A DNA stretch of 64,000 nucleotides. Source: Mesorhizobium huakuii. GTDB lineage: Bacteria; Pseudomonadota; Alphaproteobacteria; Rhizobiales; Rhizobiaceae. Of this stretch, positions 8,349 through 18,306 are shown piece after piece (the first letter of the stretch is position 1; each line of letters opens with the position of its first letter). Both the position numbers and the translations under genes were made by a program. The notes beneath the pieces were generated by a model. The model saw only the letters and a list, made by a program, of their open reading frames with translations, did not search any database and had not been told where the DNA came from. The stretch lies in the NCBI RefSeq assembly GCF_030160235.1, contig NZ_BSNY01000010.1, positions 1 to 64,000 on the forward strand, read 5' to 3'.

Positions 8349-9580
8349 TCACGGGACGCTTCTTTGCCGCCGGCGCCGACCGCCGGATCGCCATCACCAT
8401 CTTCATCCTGCTGGCCGCGGCCATTATCGTGCCGCTGCTCAACCTGGCGGTGTCGCCGACCAGCGCCTTCTACGTCCCGGCCTATATCGTGGCGCTGACC
8501 GGCAAATATCTCTGCTATGCGCTGCTGGCGCTCGCGCTCGACCTGGTCTGGGGCTATTGCGGCATCCTTTCGCTCGGCCACGGTGCCTTCTTCGCGCTCG
8601 GTGGCTATGCGATGGGCATGTATCTGATGCGCCAGATCGGCTCGCGCGGTGTCTATGGCAACCCGATCCTGCCCGATTTCATGGTGTTCCTGAACTACAA
8701 GGAATTACCCTGGTTCTGGTATGGCTTCGACCATTTCTGGTTTGCGGCGATCACGGTGCTGGCCGTGCCCGGCCTGCTTGCCTTCATCTTCGGCTGGTTC
8801 GCCTTCCGCAGCCGCGTCACCGGCGTCTATCTCTCCATCATCACCCAGGCGATGACCTATGCGCTGCTGCTCGCCTTCTTCCGCAACGATATGGGTTTCG
8901 GCGGCAACAACGGCCTGACCGATTTCAAGGATATTCTGGGCTTCAACGTGCAGGCCGACGCGACGCGTTCGGCGCTTTTCGCCGCCAGCGCGGTGATGCT
9001 GGCGCTTGCCGTGTTCGTCACCTGGGCGATCGTCGGCTCCAAATACGGCAAGCTCCTGATGGCGGTGCGCGATGCGGAGAGCCGCACGCGCTTCCTCGGC
9101 TGGCGGGCGGAGAATGTGAAACTGTTCGCCTTCACCGTCTCGGCCGTCATGGCCGGCATTGCCGGCGCGCTCTACGTGCCGCAGGTCGGCATCATCAATC
9201 CCGGCGAGTTCGAACCGTCCAATTCGATCGAGGTGGTGATCTGGGCCGCCGTCGGCGGGCGCGGCACGATCGTCGGGCCGATCATCGGCGCGCTGCTGGT
9301 CAATGCCGGCAAATCCTGGTTCACCGGCGTGCTGCCGGAATTGTGGCTATTCGCGCTCGGCGGCTTGTTCGTCGCCGTCACCTTGCTCCTGCCGAAGGGC
9401 ATCATCGGCATGTGGGACAGCTGGCGCGGCAATGCCAGGGCGTTGCGTGCGGCCTCCGTCGTTGAAGAAGCCGCCGCCAAGGTTGGCGTGGCGTCCGCGA
9501 CCTCGAAGCCCGCCCGCTCGCCGGCGAGGAATCCGGGCGAATGGTCCTGGTCCGACCCCGAACCGCAGGCGGCGGAGTAG
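8345..9580 (+). CDS. urtC: Urea ABC transporter permease UrtC
   Basis: A 411-residue LivM-type inner-membrane permease with about ten hydrophobic segments. Family motifs are ALALDLVWGYCGILSLGHGA, FRSRVTGVYLSIITQAMTYA and the cytoplasmic coupling loop MAVRDAESRTRFLGW. The C-terminal tail after GIIGMW is polar. The ATG overlaps the urtB stop by four bases, which indicates translational coupling, and urtD starts four bases after its stop. With UrtB it forms the urea channel. Confidence 0.94.
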   Translation: MITGRFFAAGADRRIAITIFILLAAAIIVPLLNLAVSPTSAFYVPAYIVALTGKYLCYALLALALDLVWGYCGILSLGHGAFFALGGYAMGMYLMRQIGSRGVYGNPILPDFMVFLNYKELPWFWYGFDHFWFAAITVLAVPGLLAFIFGWFAFRSRVTGVYLSIITQAMTYALLLAFFRNDMGFGGNNGLTDFKDILGFNVQADATRSALFAASAVMLALAVFVTWAIVGSKYGKLLMAVRDAESRTRFLGWRAENVKLFAFTVSAVMAGIAGALYVPQVGIINPGEFEPSNSIEVVIWAAVGGRGTIVGPIIGALLVNAGKSWFTGVLPELWLFALGGLFVAVTLLLPKGIIGMWDSWRGNARALRAASVVEEAAAKVGVASATSKPARSPARNPGEWSWSDPEPQAAE

Positions 9581-9584
9581 GACC

Positions 9585-10331
9585 ATGAGCAAGTCGAACA
9601 CCATCCTCTATCTCGACGGCGTCTCGGTCTCCTTCGACGGTTTTCGCGCTATCAACAATCTGTCGCTGGTGCTCGACAAGGGCGAGATGCGCGCCATCAT
9701 CGGCCCCAACGGCGCCGGCAAGACGACGATGATGGACATCGTCACCGGCAAGACGCGGCCTGACGAGGGCGAAGTGTTCTTCGACGGCCAGGTGGATCTC
9801 ACCAGGCATGACGAGGCAGAGATCGCCATGATGGGCATCGGCCGCAAATTTCAGAAACCGACGGTTTTCGAAAGCCACACGATCGAGGACAATCTGATGC
9901 TGGCGCTGAAGGGGCCGCGTTCGATCTTCCCGGCGCTGTTCCACCGCCGCTCGGCCGCCGAGGCGCGGCAGATCGACGACATTCTCGGCATCATCCGGCT
10001 GGGCGACAAGCGTCATGAGCAGGCCGCCAATCTCAGCCACGGCCAGAAACAGTGGCTGGAGATCGGCATGCTGCTCGCGCAGGATCCGAAATTGCTTTTG
10101 GTCGACGAGCCGGTCGCGGGCATGACCGATGCGGAAACCGAGGAGACGGCGCGGCTGCTCAAGGACATTGCACGCGACCATTCGGTCATCGTCGTCGAGC
10201 ATGACATGCATTTCGTGCGCGAACTCGGCGTCAAGGTCACCTGCCTGCATGAAGGCTCGGTGCTGTCGGAAGGCACGCTCGATTTCGTCTCGGCCGACGA
10301 GCGTGTCGTCGAAGTCTATCTGGGGAGATGA
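9585..10331 (+). CDS. urtD: Urea ABC transporter ATP-binding protein UrtD
   Basis: A 248-residue cytoplasmic ATPase of the LivG type. It shows Walker A GPNGAGKTT, Q-loop region GIGRKFQKPTVFE, signature LSHGQKQWLEIG, Walker B LLLVDEPVAG and H-loop VVEHDMHFVREL. LSHGQ in place of LSGGQ and the following KQWLEIGMLL are standard for UrtD. It pairs with UrtE on the UrtBC channel. The start at 9585 follows urtC by four bases with a GGCGGAG site overlapping the urtC end. Confidence 0.94.
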   Translation: MSKSNTILYLDGVSVSFDGFRAINNLSLVLDKGEMRAIIGPNGAGKTTMMDIVTGKTRPDEGEVFFDGQVDLTRHDEAEIAMMGIGRKFQKPTVFESHTIEDNLMLALKGPRSIFPALFHRRSAAEARQIDDILGIIRLGDKRHEQAANLSHGQKQWLEIGMLLAQDPKLLLVDEPVAGMTDAETEETARLLKDIARDHSVIVVEHDMHFVRELGVKVTCLHEGSVLSEGTLDFVSADERVVEVYLGR

Positions 10332-10400
10332 GCATGGTCTGGCGCGTTCAATTCCATCGCTTCGATCTGTCGGTTCTCCGGTTCTGGAGAAGGCGCTGAC

Positions 10401-11096
10401 ATGCTCGAAGTTTCCAACGCCACGCTCCACTACGGCGCCGCCCAGGCGCTGCGCGGCGTTTCGCTGAAGGCGGGCGCCGGCAAGATCACTTGCGTGCTCG
10501 GCCGCAACGGCGTCGGCAAAACCAGTTTGATGAGATCGATCGTCGGCCACCACCGGCTGACGAGCGGAAGCGTTGCCTTCGAGGGGAAGGCGCTCGACCG
10601 GAGCGCGGCGTATGACCGCGCCCGGTCGGGCATCGCATTCGTACCGCAGGGCAGGGAGATTTTTCCCCTGCTCACGGTGCGCGAAAACCTGGAATCCGGC
10701 TTTGCGCCGTTGAAGCGCGCTGACCGCAACGTGCCGGCGCATGTCTTCGAGTTGTTTCCGGTGCTGAAGCAGATGCTTGGCCGCCGCGGCGGCGATCTTT
10801 CGGGTGGTCAGCAGCAGCAACTCGCCATCGGCAGGGCGCTGGTGATGCGGCCGAAGCTGCTGGTGCTGGACGAGCCCACCGAAGGCATCCAGCCGTCGAT
10901 CATCAAGGATATCGGCCGCGCCATCCGCTATTTGCGCGACCAGGCCGGTATCGCCGTGCTGCTGGTCGAACAATATCTAGACTTCTGCCGCGAACTCGCC
11001 GACGAGGTCAATATCATGGACCGGGGCCAGATCGTCCATACTGGCCCGGCGGAAGATCTAGACAGGGCTGATGTGCGAAAGTTCCTTACCGTCTAG
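10401..11096 (+). CDS. urtE: Urea ABC transporter ATP-binding protein UrtE
   Basis: A 231-residue LivF-type ATPase. Walker A is GRNGVGKTS, the Q-loop region is IAFVPQGREIFPLLTV, the signature is LSGGQQQQLAIGRALV, Walker B is LLVLDEPTEGIQPS and the H-loop is LLVEQYLDFC, where Glu-Gln replaces His-Asp as is usual in this family. It closes the urt operon. The 69-base gap after urtD holds no gene that I can support. No urease genes follow in the window. Confidence 0.94.
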   Translation: MLEVSNATLHYGAAQALRGVSLKAGAGKITCVLGRNGVGKTSLMRSIVGHHRLTSGSVAFEGKALDRSAAYDRARSGIAFVPQGREIFPLLTVRENLESGFAPLKRADRNVPAHVFELFPVLKQMLGRRGGDLSGGQQQQLAIGRALVMRPKLLVLDEPTEGIQPSIIKDIGRAIRYLRDQAGIAVLLVEQYLDFCRELADEVNIMDRGQIVHTGPAEDLDRADVRKFLTV

Positions 11097-11171
11097 AATC
11101 GGCGCTGGACTTCGGCTGACGATCCAAAGTCCCTGGCAAGTCCAATATTTCTTCCACACAGCGATCGGCAT

Positions 11172-11187
11172 CTCTGGCGCGCCAGAG
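11172..11187. repeat. Perfect 16-base palindrome after urtE
   Basis: CTCTGGCG is followed directly by its reverse complement CGCCAGAG. It lies 76 bases after the urtE stop and has no T-run. It could be part of the operon's 3' end or an operator for the following small gene. Confidence 0.5.
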
Positions 11188-11365
11188 GCTGCATGCTAGT
11201 CTTTCGTTGGCTTCTGTGAGTCGGCCGCTTCCGTATCAGTCTGGTTATCGCAGATCGAGGGCGCGGCGAAGGCCGGGCAAGTTCCACGCAAGCAAGGCTT
11301 CCTAGCTTCCCTCCTGCGATCTTTGTCGTTCAAACGCGTTTGGGCACACAGGCTAAGGGACAGCC

Positions 11366-11542
11366 ATGGAACGTTTCGTCGAGGACTACCAGAAGCGGCG
11401 GCTTACCGAACGGGTCGACATCATCGCGGCCATCAACATTCTGAGGTCACAGGGCTGCGAATACGACGACCTGATCGAGGAGATCACCAAGGTTTTCTAC
11501 GTCGATCTCGATACTTTCAATGAAATCGTCATGGCGGCATAG
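11366..11542 (+). CDS. Small acidic protein, 58 residues, unknown
   Basis: The frame starts with ATG at 11366 behind a good AAGGGA site and ends at TAG 11540-11542. The product starts MERFVEDYQKRRLTERVDII and ends DTFNEIVMAA. It is mostly helical in pattern, with many Glu and Asp, and has one Cys. No signal peptide or membrane segment is present. I do not recognise a family. The clean ribosome-binding site, balanced composition and isolated position between urtE and a convergent gene support a real small gene. Confidence 0.6.
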   Translation: MERFVEDYQKRRLTERVDIIAAINILRSQGCEYDDLIEEITKVFYVDLDTFNEIVMAA

Positions 11543-11592
11543 AGCCGCCATCGCACACCCGGCAATCACAGGCTCGGCATTGGTGAGCTTGG

Positions 11593-12741
11593 TCAGCTCG
11601 CGCGCCGGAATGGAGAGGCGGTGACGCGGTTGCGGCCGCCGCGCTTGGCGTCGTAGAGCGCCTTGTCGGCGGCACTGAGCACCTTGTCGAAGCTGAGGCC
11701 CTCTTTGCTGCCGAATGCAAATCCGGCACTGACCGTGCATCTCAGGGAGCCGGTTTCGGTCTCTATCAGGCGCGTCGCGAAAGCGGTCCGGATGCGCTCT
11801 GCCGTGTCCTCGACCGTCTCCGGCAGGGTGCGCTTCAACACCAGTGCGAATTCCTCGCCGCCCATGCGCGCGGCGACGTCGGTCTGGCGAAGATTGCCGG
11901 CGAGTTCACTCGCAAACACCTTCAGCACCTCATCGCCGGCCGCGTGGCCGAACTCGTCGTTGATGGCTTTGAAATTGTCGAGATCGAAGACGACCACAGC
12001 GGTAAAAGCACCGACCGGGAGATGGCCATGCAGGTCGAACAGCGCGCGCCGGTTGAGCAGGCCGGTCAAGGGATCGGTAAGAGCGTTGCGGCGGTGATGC
12101 CTCGCCAGACGCCCCTGGTTGAGCGCAAGTGACAGGGCGCCAATGCCCGTCATACTGGCAATGACGACAATGAGGCTCAGTTCCTCGGCCCAGTTGCTTG
12201 GTGCATGGCCGAGGACCAGCTTGCCGTCCCATGCCAGCACCGCCGCGCACAGCATGAAGGAAACGGCGGTGGCCGAGTAGAGCGTGGTGATGCCGATCGT
12301 CAGGGCAGGGGCTTCGTCGCGGCCCCGCCAGTATTCGAATGCCGTCGCGAACAGGAGCAGGGCGGCGAAAAGGTTCTCGAACATGAAGCCGAGGCCATCA
12401 TAGCCCAGAGCCATGGGTGGCAGCGTCATCGCCAGTGAAACACAGCCCAACAGGGCTCGCGGCAGCGGCGATCCGCCGGTTCTGAACTGGTAGGCCGCAC
12501 CGAGCATCGTCGAGAAACCGAGCAGCAACAGGGCAAGGGTGGCTATGCCGAGCAAGCGCCCGGGCATATCGATATAGGCGTCATAGACAAAGATATCGCC
12601 GACCACGAACACCAGGCTGAGCGCCCATGTCAGCAGGAACCGTTCCGTGCGGGCGGTCAGCCACATGCCGAACAATGTCAGGCTCAGGCAAGCGGCGGAG
12701 AAACCCACAGCCAGCAGAAGTGAAGTGTAGTCGAGCGACAT
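11593..12741 (-). CDS. Membrane diguanylate cyclase (GGDEF domain)
   Basis: A 382-residue inner-membrane protein that should make cyclic di-GMP from two GTP. Six or seven hydrophobic helices cover about residues 8-200 with no obvious extracellular domain. The GGDEF domain occupies about 215-375: DPLTGLLNRRALFD, VVVFDLDNFKAINDEFGH and the active-site MGGEEFALVL. An RxxD inhibitory site (RQTD) sits five residues before GGEEF, so product feedback is expected. No EAL domain is present. The ATG at 12741 is chosen because an AGAGGGG site precedes it and the membrane region starts directly. Confidence 0.9.
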   Translation of the reverse strand: MSLDYTSLLLAVGFSAACLSLTLFGMWLTARTERFLLTWALSLVFVVGDIFVYDAYIDMPGRLLGIATLALLLLGFSTMLGAAYQFRTGGSPLPRALLGCVSLAMTLPPMALGYDGLGFMFENLFAALLLFATAFEYWRGRDEAPALTIGITTLYSATAVSFMLCAAVLAWDGKLVLGHAPSNWAEELSLIVVIASMTGIGALSLALNQGRLARHHRRNALTDPLTGLLNRRALFDLHGHLPVGAFTAVVVFDLDNFKAINDEFGHAAGDEVLKVFASELAGNLRQTDVAARMGGEEFALVLKRTLPETVEDTAERIRTAFATRLIETETGSLRCTVSAGFAFGSKEGLSFDKVLSAADKALYDAKRGGRNRVTASPFRRAS

Positions 12742-12924
12742 GCCCCTCTTTCCCTGCCGGCGGCGGCTCCAGCTGTGCGGCTTGGCGTCGCCGCATTCAT
12801 GCAGCAAGGAAGTGTCGATAAGGTTACGATCGTGGCGAAGATGCCCAGCAATAGATGCTTTGCTACGCGCAAAACGCATAGATGATGCGCTTACAGCATG
12901 TAGCCGAACAACGACAGATGCTTG

Positions 12925-13731
12925 TCAGCCGGCTACACGCTTCATCAGCGCCATCGCCCCGAACGGTGCGCGAACCTTGCCCTCGGTGATGAAGTAGACG
13001 AACACATCGCGCGGCTGCACAGGGGCGTCGGTGGCGGGATCGGCGCGCCGCAAATCGGCCGGCTGCTTGCCTTCCGCCCATGTCTTTGCCCGCGCCGCCC
13101 ACTCGTCGAGACCCTTCGGCGTGTAGCAGTCAGGATTGTCGTCAGAGCCGGACTGCAGCCGTGCGTAGACGAAGTCACCGGTGACGTCGGCGATATCAGG
13201 ATATTTGGCATGGTCGGCATAGACGATCGCCGCCCTGTATTTGCGGGCAAGTGCGGCGAATTCCGGCACGATGAAACTGTCGTTGCGGACTTCGAGCGCA
13301 TGACGCAACGCGACACCGTCCTGTTTCTCCGGCAGCAGTTTCAAAAAGGCTTCGAAATCGTCGGGATCGAATTTTTTGGTCGGCGCGAACTGCCACAGGA
13401 TCGGGCCGAGCTTGTCGCCGAGCGCGGCAACGCCGGAACCGAGGAAGCGCATCATGGATTCACCGGCCTCGCCCAGCACGCGGCGGTTGGTGACGAAGCG
13501 GTTGCCTTTCAGCGAATAGACGAAACCGTCCGGCGCCTCGCTGGCCCATTTGACGAAGGTCGGCTCCTTGAAGCTGGAGTAATAGGTGCCGTTGACCTCG
13601 ATGCTTGGCACCTGCCGGCTGGCATATTGCAGCTGTTTGGCCTTGGACAATTTGTCTGGATAGAAGGACGTATCCCAGGGCTCGAAGGTCCAGCCGCCCA
13701 TGCCGGAGCGGATTGTTCCCGATTTGCTCAT
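12925..13731 (-). CDS. DUF72 (YecE-like) family protein
   Basis: A 268-residue cytoplasmic protein. The family features are GMGGWTFEPWDTSFYP near the N-terminus, SIEVNGTYYSSFKEPTFVKW, PDGFVYSLKGNRFVTNRR and GPILWQFAPTKKFDPDDF. Later parts read RHALEVRNDSF and FVYARLQSG. These match DUF72, which has a TIM-barrel fold and no established biochemical role. It starts at ATG 13731 behind a GGAGGAC site. It lies upstream of the cyclase gene but is separated from it by 183 bases. Confidence 0.9.
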   Translation of the reverse strand: MSKSGTIRSGMGGWTFEPWDTSFYPDKLSKAKQLQYASRQVPSIEVNGTYYSSFKEPTFVKWASEAPDGFVYSLKGNRFVTNRRVLGEAGESMMRFLGSGVAALGDKLGPILWQFAPTKKFDPDDFEAFLKLLPEKQDGVALRHALEVRNDSFIVPEFAALARKYRAAIVYADHAKYPDIADVTGDFVYARLQSGSDDNPDCYTPKGLDEWAARAKTWAEGKQPADLRRADPATDAPVQPRDVFVYFITEGKVRAPFGAMALMKRVAG

Positions 13732-13789
13732 TGTCGTCCTCCCGAGTGCAATGTGTGGCCAAATTCAGAAATCTGGCGGCGTTCAGAAA

Positions 13790-14260
13790 TCAGGCCGTCG
13801 TGGTCTCGTCGACCGGTTTTGCCATGTCGACAAGCACCCATCCTGGCCGGTAGGGGTTGGTCCGGCGACCCGTTTCGCGATAGCCGTAAGCGAGATAGAG
13901 CGCGATGTTCCGTTCCATCTTCGCGTTGGTGTAGAGCCGTATCTCGGGCAGGCCCCACGAGCGCGTCTGTTGATCCGCGTGATTGAGCAGTTTTATGCCA
14001 AACCCCTTGCCCTGGAAGACGGGCGACACCGCCACCGAGAAGATCATCGCGTAATCCGTATGCCGCTCCAGTGTGAGCACGCCGGCAGGTTCGCTGCCGC
14101 TCTCCAGCAGCCAGACCTCGCCGCGCGCGATGCGCGGCGCGTAGTCTTCGGTCACCGGGATCGGCGGCGCGTCGAGTATGGCGCTGTAAGGAGCGTAGGC
14201 GGCGGCGGTCAGCGAAACGACGGTTTGAATATCACCGGCGAGCGCTCTTCTGATTGTCAT
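13790..14260 (-). CDS. GNAT-family N-acetyltransferase
   Basis: A 156-residue acetyl-CoA-dependent acyltransferase. The N-terminus MTIRRALAGDIQTVVSLTAAAY is a typical GNAT opening. The acetyl-CoA site is at FSVAVSPVFQGKGFGIKLL, matching the R/Q-x-x-G-x-G/A loop with Q-G-K-G-F-G. EIRLYTNAKMERNIALYLAYGYRE is the usual C-terminal block. The substrate cannot be told. The ATG at 14260 gives the family length. Confidence 0.88.
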   Translation of the reverse strand: MTIRRALAGDIQTVVSLTAAAYAPYSAILDAPPIPVTEDYAPRIARGEVWLLESGSEPAGVLTLERHTDYAMIFSVAVSPVFQGKGFGIKLLNHADQQTRSWGLPEIRLYTNAKMERNIALYLAYGYRETGRRTNPYRPGWVLVDMAKPVDETTTA

Positions 14261-14294
14261 CCAAAAACTCTCCAGGCGCCAACCGGTGCGATCA

Positions 14295-17216
14295 TCACTC
14301 CGCTGCTTCGCGCTTGCCTCCGGGGCGCCGCTCCAGCAGTTCCTTGAGGAACTGGCCGGTGTAGCTGCGCTTCTCGCGGACGATCGCTTCCGGCGTGCCC
14401 TGGGCAACCAGCTCGCCGCCGCCGTCGCCGCCTTCGGGGCCGAGGTCGAGCACCCAGTCTGCGGTCTTGATCACTTCGAGATTGTGCTCGATGACCACCA
14501 CCGTGTTGCCCTGGTCGACCAGTTCGTGCAGCACTTCCAGGAGTTTGGCGACGTCGTGGAAATGCAGGCCGGTGGTCGGCTCGTCGAGGATGTAGAGCGT
14601 CTTGCCTGTCGCCTTGCGCGACAGCTCCTTGGCGAGTTTGATGCGCTGGGCTTCGCCGCCGGACAGCGTCGTCGCCTGCTGGCCGATATGGATGTAGCCG
14701 AGGCCGACCTGCTTCAGCGTGTCGAGCTTGTCGCGCACGCCGGGCACGGCGGCGAAGAAGTCGACGCCTTCCTCGACGGTCATGTCGAGCACGTCGGCGA
14801 TCGACTTGCCCTTGAACAGGACGTCGAGCGTCTCCCGGTTATAGCGCTTGCCGTGGCAAACGTCGCAGGTGACGTAGACGTCGGGCAGGAAGTGCATCTC
14901 GATCTTGATGACGCCGTCGCCCTGGCACGCCTCGCAGCGGCCACCCTTGACGTTGAACGAGAAGCGTCCCGGCTGGTAGCCACGCGCCTTGGCCTCGGGC
15001 AGACCGGCGAACCAGTCACGGATCGGCGTGAAGGCGCCGGTATAGGTGGCGGGGTTCGAACGCGGCGTCCGTCCAATGGGCGACTGGTCGATGTCGATGA
15101 CCTTGTCGAGGAATTCGAGGCCCTCGATGCGGTCATGCTCGGCCGGATGCTCGCGCGAGCCCATGATGCGGCGCGAGGCCGCCTTGAACAGCGTCTCGAT
15201 GAGGAAGGTCGACTTGCCGCCGCCCGACACGCCGGTGACGGCGGTGAAGGTGCCGAGCGGGATTTCGGCGGTGACGTTCTTCAGATTGTTGCCGCGCGCG
15301 CCGACGATCTTCAGGCGCCGGTTCTTTTTCGCCTCACGCCGCACACCGGGGGTGGCGACTTCAAGCGCGCCCGACAGATATTTGCCGGTGATCGAGTTGG
15401 GATTGGCCATCACCTGCTGCGGCGTGCCCTGGGCGATGATCTCGCCGCCATGGATGCCGGCGGCCGGACCCATGTCGACGACATAGTCGGCATGCAGGAT
15501 GGCGTCCTCGTCATGCTCGACGACGATCACCGTGTTGCCGATGTCGCGCAGGTGCTTGAGCGTATCGAGCAGCCGCGTGTTGTCGCGCTGGTGCAGGCCG
15601 ATCGACGGCTCGTCCAGCACGTAAAGCACGCCGGTCAGGCCCGAGCCGATCTGCGATGCCAGGCGGATGCGCTGGCTCTCGCCGCCCGACAGCGTGCCCG
15701 AATTGCGCGACAGCGTCAGATAGTCGAGCCCGACATCGTTGAGGAAGCGCAGGCGCTCGCGGATTTCCTTGAGCACGCGCACCGCGATCTCGTTCTGCTT
15801 GTCGTTGAGCTGGGCGGGCAGATCGGTGAACCATTTGTCGGCGTTGCGGATCGACTGTTCCGTGACTTCGCCGATGTGCTTGCCACCGATCTTCACCGCC
15901 AGCGCTTCCGGCTTCAGCCGGTAGCCCTTGCAGACGGGGCAGGGCGTCGCCGACATGAAGCGCTCGATCTCCTCGCGCATCCAGGCGGATTCGGTTTCCT
16001 TCCAGCGCCGCTCGAGATTGGGGATGACGCCTTCGAAAGTCTTGGTCGTCTTGTAGGAGCGCAGCCCGTCATCATACTGGAAGGTGACTTCGCGCTCGCC
16101 GGTGCCGCGCAGGATCGCCTCCTGGGCCTCGGCGCTCAAATCCTTGAACTTGTCGCCGAGCTTGAAGTTGTAGGCCTTGCCCAAGGCTTCGAGCGTCTGC
16201 ACGTAGTAGGGCGAGGTCGACTTCGCCCACGGGCTGACGGCGCCGTCGCGTAGCGATACGTTCTCGTCGGGCACGACGAGATTGGGGTCGATGGCGCGCT
16301 GGCTGCCGAGACCGTCGCAGGTCGGGCAGGCGCCGAACGGGTTGTTGAAGGAGAACAGCCGCGGCTCGATCTCAGGGATTGTGAAGCCGGACACCGGGCA
16401 GGCGAACTTTTCCGAGAACAGGATGCGCTCATGCGTCTCGTTCTTCGACTTGTTGACCGAATCCTCACCGGTCTGGCTGGAATCGAGCGGCTTGTCGGCG
16501 AACTCGGCCACCGCCAGTCCCTCGGCGAGCTTCAGCGCCGTCTCGATGGAGTCGGCTAGACGCGTGGCCAGGTCGCCGCGCACGACGATGCGGTCGACAA
16601 CGACGTCAATGTCGTGCTTGTACTTCTTGTCGAGCGCCGGAACATCCGCGATCTCATAGAAGAAGCCGTCGACCTTGACGCGCTGAAAGCCCTTCTTCTG
16701 CAGTTCCAAGAGTTCCTTGCGGTACTCGCCCTTGCGGCCGCGCACGATGGGCGCCAGCAGGAACAGGCGGGTGCCTTCCTCGAGCGCCAGCACGCGGTCG
16801 ACCATCTGGCTGACCGTCTGGCTCTCGATCGGCAGGCCGGTGGCCGGCGAATAGGGCACCCCGACACGCGCGAACAACAGGCGCATATAGTCGTAGATCT
16901 CGGTGACTGTGCCGACCGTCGAGCGCGGATTCTTCGACGTGGTCTTCTGCTCGATCGAGATGGCAGGCGACAGGCCGTCGATCTGGTCGACGTCGGGCTT
17001 CTGCATCATTTCGAGGAATTGCCGGGCATAGGCCGAAAGGCTCTCGACATAGCGACGCTGGCCTTCGGCGTAGATGGTGTCGAAGGCGAGCGACGATTTG
17101 CCGGAACCCGACAGGCCGGTCATGACGATCAGGCTGTCACGCGGCAGGTCGAGATCGACATTCTTCAGATTGTGTTCGCGCGCCCCGCGAATGGAAAGGA
17201 ATTTATGGTCGGCCAT
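14295..17216 (-). CDS. uvrA: Excinuclease ABC subunit A
   Basis: A 973-residue damage-recognition ATPase of nucleotide excision repair, working with UvrB. Two ABC modules are complete. The first Walker A (GLSGSGKSS) is at residues 34-42 and the second is GVSGGGKST. Both signatures are intact: [16 protein letters not shown] with LDEPSIGLH, and [16 protein letters not shown] with LDEPTTGLH. Zinc-binding pairs CPVCKGYRL and [17 protein letters not shown] are present. The ATG at 17216 is chosen because [20 protein letters not shown] is the standard start. A canonical SOS box lies about 150 bases upstream (17369-17383). Confidence 0.98.
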   Translation of the reverse strand: MADHKFLSIRGAREHNLKNVDLDLPRDSLIVMTGLSGSGKSSLAFDTIYAEGQRRYVESLSAYARQFLEMMQKPDVDQIDGLSPAISIEQKTTSKNPRSTVGTVTEIYDYMRLLFARVGVPYSPATGLPIESQTVSQMVDRVLALEEGTRLFLLAPIVRGRKGEYRKELLELQKKGFQRVKVDGFFYEIADVPALDKKYKHDIDVVVDRIVVRGDLATRLADSIETALKLAEGLAVAEFADKPLDSSQTGEDSVNKSKNETHERILFSEKFACPVSGFTIPEIEPRLFSFNNPFGACPTCDGLGSQRAIDPNLVVPDENVSLRDGAVSPWAKSTSPYYVQTLEALGKAYNFKLGDKFKDLSAEAQEAILRGTGEREVTFQYDDGLRSYKTTKTFEGVIPNLERRWKETESAWMREEIERFMSATPCPVCKGYRLKPEALAVKIGGKHIGEVTEQSIRNADKWFTDLPAQLNDKQNEIAVRVLKEIRERLRFLNDVGLDYLTLSRNSGTLSGGESQRIRLASQIGSGLTGVLYVLDEPSIGLHQRDNTRLLDTLKHLRDIGNTVIVVEHDEDAILHADYVVDMGPAAGIHGGEIIAQGTPQQVMANPNSITGKYLSGALEVATPGVRREAKKNRRLKIVGARGNNLKNVTAEIPLGTFTAVTGVSGGGKSTFLIETLFKAASRRIMGSREHPAEHDRIEGLEFLDKVIDIDQSPIGRTPRSNPATYTGAFTPIRDWFAGLPEAKARGYQPGRFSFNVKGGRCEACQGDGVIKIEMHFLPDVYVTCDVCHGKRYNRETLDVLFKGKSIADVLDMTVEEGVDFFAAVPGVRDKLDTLKQVGLGYIHIGQQATTLSGGEAQRIKLAKELSRKATGKTLYILDEPTTGLHFHDVAKLLEVLHELVDQGNTVVVIEHNLEVIKTADWVLDLGPEGGDGGGELVAQGTPEAIVREKRSYTGQFLKELLERRPGGKREAAE

Positions 17217-17368
17217 CGCCGGTCGCCGCCTCAGATCTGGAATTCGTGGGATTGGCGGGATTGTCCCGGCCATCCCCTATGTAGGTGTTTTTGCCGCCAC
17301 GTCGAGAGACGCCACAATTCCCGACAGACGTCGTTTAACCGCCTTTCGCGCGAAGGGGCAAGCGGAAA

Positions 17369-17383
17369 GAACAAAGGCCGAAC
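17369..17383 (-). promoter_or_regulatory. LexA (SOS) box upstream of uvrA
   Basis: Read on the minus strand this is GTTCGGCCTTTGTTC, an exact GTTC-N7-GTTC, the LexA operator of alphaproteobacteria. It lies about 153 bases before the uvrA start in the correct orientation. The same motif occurs upstream of ssb. Confidence 0.85.
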
Positions 17384-17836
17384 ACGCTCCTGACAAAGCT
17401 GTGCAGAAAGCTGACCTGTACGTAACCTCCCGGCGATCACAATTTTCCGTAACCGGCTATTGAAGGTTGACGTGGCCGGCTCACGGGAGCAGTCTCCTGA
17501 GGTCAGCGAAGCCGGCCGTCTTTCGATGGCCTCGCCGCCTCAAGGCGGCCTGCGAGACGCCGCAGGTATTTGCGATTTGCGCTTCGCTACGACAACGTCG
17601 CAACGGACACAGGAGCGGAGCATGACGCCACCGGACAGTCCCCAAGGGCTCCACACCTCGTTGGAGCCGCGGCAGGCATAAGTGCCAGGGTTTAGCGTTT
17701 GCGCCACCCGACAAACCGTGACTTGCCGTATCCCCCAAAATCAGAGACTGCTAGTCGGATCGTCGGCTGACGCCGCGTAGCATCCGAAATCAAACGCCGG
17801 CAGTACACTCCCGGCAAAATATGGATTTGAGATCCA
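17384..17836. other. Non-coding stretch upstream of the uvrA control region
   Basis: Together with the uvrA leader, this belongs to a 703-base gap (17217-17919). I see no credible protein gene: short open frames here lack ribosome-binding sites and family features. The part from about 17500 to 17680 is rich in short GC hairpins. A structured RNA or an old repeat cannot be excluded. No tRNA, riboswitch or IS end was recognised. Confidence 0.5.
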
Positions 17837-17840
17837 GAAA

Positions 17841-17883
17841 AGCCCCGTCCGTTTGCCTAAGGCACGGCGGGGCTATTCTTTTT
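17841..17883. terminator. Bidirectional Rho-independent terminator
   Basis: AGCCCCG (17841-17847) pairs with CGGGGCT (17868-17874). Inside them CCG pairs with CGG and TGCC with GGCA around TAA, giving a long hairpin. It is followed on the plus strand by ATTCTTTTT and on the minus strand by TTTTCT. It lies just past the stop of the minus-strand gene at 17920 and can end transcription from that gene. Confidence 0.75.
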
Positions 17884-17919
17884 GGGGAAATGGTTGAACT
17901 GCCCCAGCGGGAGGGCTAC

Positions 17920-18219
17920 TCACCTCGGGGCTTTGAACCCGCCTGTGGCCATATCGACCGTGATGGTGCCGGAAATCCTGACATCGGTATCGCCGATCTT
18001 GAACGCGCCGTTCCCGTTGCTGGGGAACGCATCGTCGGGTTCCGGCTGGGGAGCCGGCTTGGCGATGCGATAATCGCCGCTCACGCCGGGCAGGGCGTCT
18101 TTCTGCGCCGGCGGTGCGCTGTCGTTGGCGAGTGCAGCGCTGCTCAAAAGGCTGGCGAAAGTGAGTATCGCGGCGACGATGAGGCGATGCGACGTGCTGG
18201 GCGAATAAGTGTCGATCAT
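17920..18219 (-). CDS. Small secreted protein of unknown function
   Basis: A 99-residue product. After MIDTYSPSTSHR comes a hydrophobic signal segment (LIVAAILTFASLLSSAALA) with an Ala-x-Ala type cleavage site near residue 31. The mature chain is short and Pro- and Asp-rich (KPAPQPEPDDAFPSNGNGAF), ending in a beta-like stretch DTDVRISGTITVDMATGGF. I do not recognise the family. It is a single gene with its own terminator at 17841-17883. Confidence 0.65.
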   Translation of the reverse strand: MIDTYSPSTSHRLIVAAILTFASLLSSAALANDSAPPAQKDALPGVSGDYRIAKPAPQPEPDDAFPSNGNGAFKIGDTDVRISGTITVDMATGGFKAPR

Positions 18220-18306
18220 CCCGGGATTATAGGGACGAGCCGCTCCCGGAACCAGACAGGTGTCGTCAAATCTTCGACAGTGCAGAAATCCGATCTGGCC
18301 TGGACC

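Noticed and set aside
14286-16253. Long plus-strand frame opposite uvrA
   Set aside because: Its composition is that of a shadow frame, and UvrA on the other strand is unmistakable.
17621-17680. Nineteen-codon ORF in the uvrA upstream gap
   Set aside because: It is very short and composed mostly of Pro, Ser and Gln. The GGAGC before it is not enough to support a gene.
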